DNA of 64,000 bases from contig OZ026835.1 in NCBI GenBank assembly GCA_964023205.1, forward strand, positions 5,848,414 to 5,912,413, written 5' to 3'. The notes below the pieces were generated by a model. That model had not been told where the DNA came from and searched no databases. It saw only the letters and a program-made list of their open reading frames with translations. A program made the position numbers and the translations under genes. Source of the DNA: Lutraria lutraria (Eukaryota; Mollusca; Bivalvia; Venerida; Mactridae). Numbering within the stretch: the stretch's first letter is position 1; each line of letters begins with the position of its first letter. Of the stretch, positions 62,672 to 64,000 are shown piece after piece.

Positions 62672-64000
62672 GTACAAGTTTTCCTTGTCCCGATTTTTAA
62701 AATAGTCTAACCACAATTCATGACTTAAATAGTTTCTGTATTTCTTAATCAAATCTGCATCAAAGTATGCGTCAAGACTCTCTCAGTTCTGTTTTTAAAA
62801 CATTGTTCCCTCAAGTTAAGACTTTTACTACAATGATGATATTTTCCATGGAATGTGATTAGGTTAACACAGAAAGGCTGTTAACTATATTATGTTGCAT
62901 GATTGTATGGGTTATGTGTTAATTTTAACAAGTGAAGGCAAAATAATGTGAATATAATGTATGCCTAGACTAACTATAAGATCACTGCAATTAATTCTAT
63001 CTAATTTAATTACCCTTGTACCAAAAAATATAGAATCTCTAATGGAAAAAGAATTTTCAACAAATGTGATCATACAAAGTGTAAAATACAGTGTTTACAT
63101 TACAACAAGATCAGAGAACATGAGCTGAATCTTTAAATATCTACATTGTAAAACTTGATTCTTTGAAAAATCCAAATAGATGAATAAATTCTTAGGTTTC
63201 AAAAACTTACAATCAATCTATCCAGAGATAGTGAGTATTTAAAGCAAGTGTTGAATTGAATAAATAAACAGAGCTGATTATCAACTAGCTTTGTTCAATG
63301 AGTTTCTTCGAGTGCTATAAATTATGTAGTATACGATTAGATAAGGGCTCAGGGTCCATATTTTCTTTTGATAAATCTAAATAAATGACAAACAGTTCCT
63401 CAGTTATTTCTAATTCTGAAACAAAAAATATCATTTAATATAAAGATATCTCATTATATGTCAGAGCTGACATACAGACTAAATAATTTAAAGCCGTAAT
63501 TAATGAGAGAATAGAATTCTAGTAAGAGCTAGATTGTTAATGAGTTTTTTAATAATACACTTAGCACCTTTAATAATTTTAGAGAATTTGAAAATGCAAC
63601 AATTGCTGTTTTATTTGATTTCATACTAAATCCGAATAAAATGGTGAAAAATTTTAATTTAAAAATGAAATGATATTTACTACGATTAACTCACATGGCA
63701 TTGTTGCTACATATTTTCGAAATACATGTATAGTTAGTGTAGCTAACGGTTATGGAAAAATATGTTGGTATTCACATACTTTTGTATGGATTACCAGACA
63801 TGATGCAGAATGTTTACTCATTTGAGCACCATAAAATTACATCTCTTGATTAGTCGATGAATCTGGAGTAGGTTTATGCAATTTCTATGATTGGTCTAAT
63901 TAATATATTTCTTCCATTTATCCATTACTGAGTAATACAAATATAAGTCTATGACTCTGAATATTCAAGAATAAGAAGGCACTGCGATATGTGTAGCAAT
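62672..64000. other. Gene-free flank
   Basis: AT-rich sequence; no coding, RNA or repeat feature recognised. Confidence 0.4.

Overview
This is a eukaryotic, AT-rich, intron-containing animal genome window with a very dense load of transposon remnants. The two multi-exon genes are ordinary animal genes (a fatty-acid amide hydrolase 2 and the PRMT5 partner MEP50/WDR77). The repeat landscape (decayed CR1/L2-like LINEs, tRNA-derived SINEs, elements with ~160-bp tandem core units, many MITEs) fits a lophotrochozoan, most likely a bivalve mollusc. The organism call is inference from style, not from a database match.

Layout. 1-6.2 kb: MITEs, a 2.2-kb element with terminal inverted repeats (TIRs), a frameshifted THAP-type exon with a nearby promoter-like first exon (minus strand), and an array of ~160-bp units. 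7.1-11.3 kb: two broken minus-strand LINEs. 11.3-22.3 kb: gene-poor, with SINE fragments and one dispersed repeat. 22.29-22.98 kb: one uninterrupted ORF (plus) encoding an Orange domain and an acidic tail, with no visible bHLH. 27.9-35.5 kb: FAAH2-like gene (minus, 7 coding exons, 531 codons plus stop), with catalytic Lys and two Ser at residues 131, 206 and 230. 38.2-44.5 kb: a LINE 3' fragment (minus), then an L2/CR1-like LINE (plus) split by a 2.8-kb DNA transposon that carries six ~201-bp tandem units. 45.3-59.0 kb: MEP50/WDR77 (plus, 8 coding exons, 367 codons plus stop), whose 7.7-kb second intron is a nest of MITEs. 59-64 kb: gene-free sequence with three more MITE-type elements.

The genes show no operon-like relation. 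FAAH2 would act in lipid-amide turnover and MEP50 in arginine methylation; their proximity has no evident functional meaning. The most notable signals are: a tandem array that repeats the 3' splice site and first bases of FAAH2 exon 3 twelve further times; a mariner-like MITE whose interior has expanded into a ~40-copy minisatellite beside a FAAH2 splice donor; a giant hairpin of CACGTG/GTGCGCAC units in MEP50 intron 2; several 7-bp-TSD elements whose ends begin with CAG, including a 31-bp palindrome that looks like two TIRs joined head to head; and the Orange-only protein. I did not find an obviously new multi-gene system.
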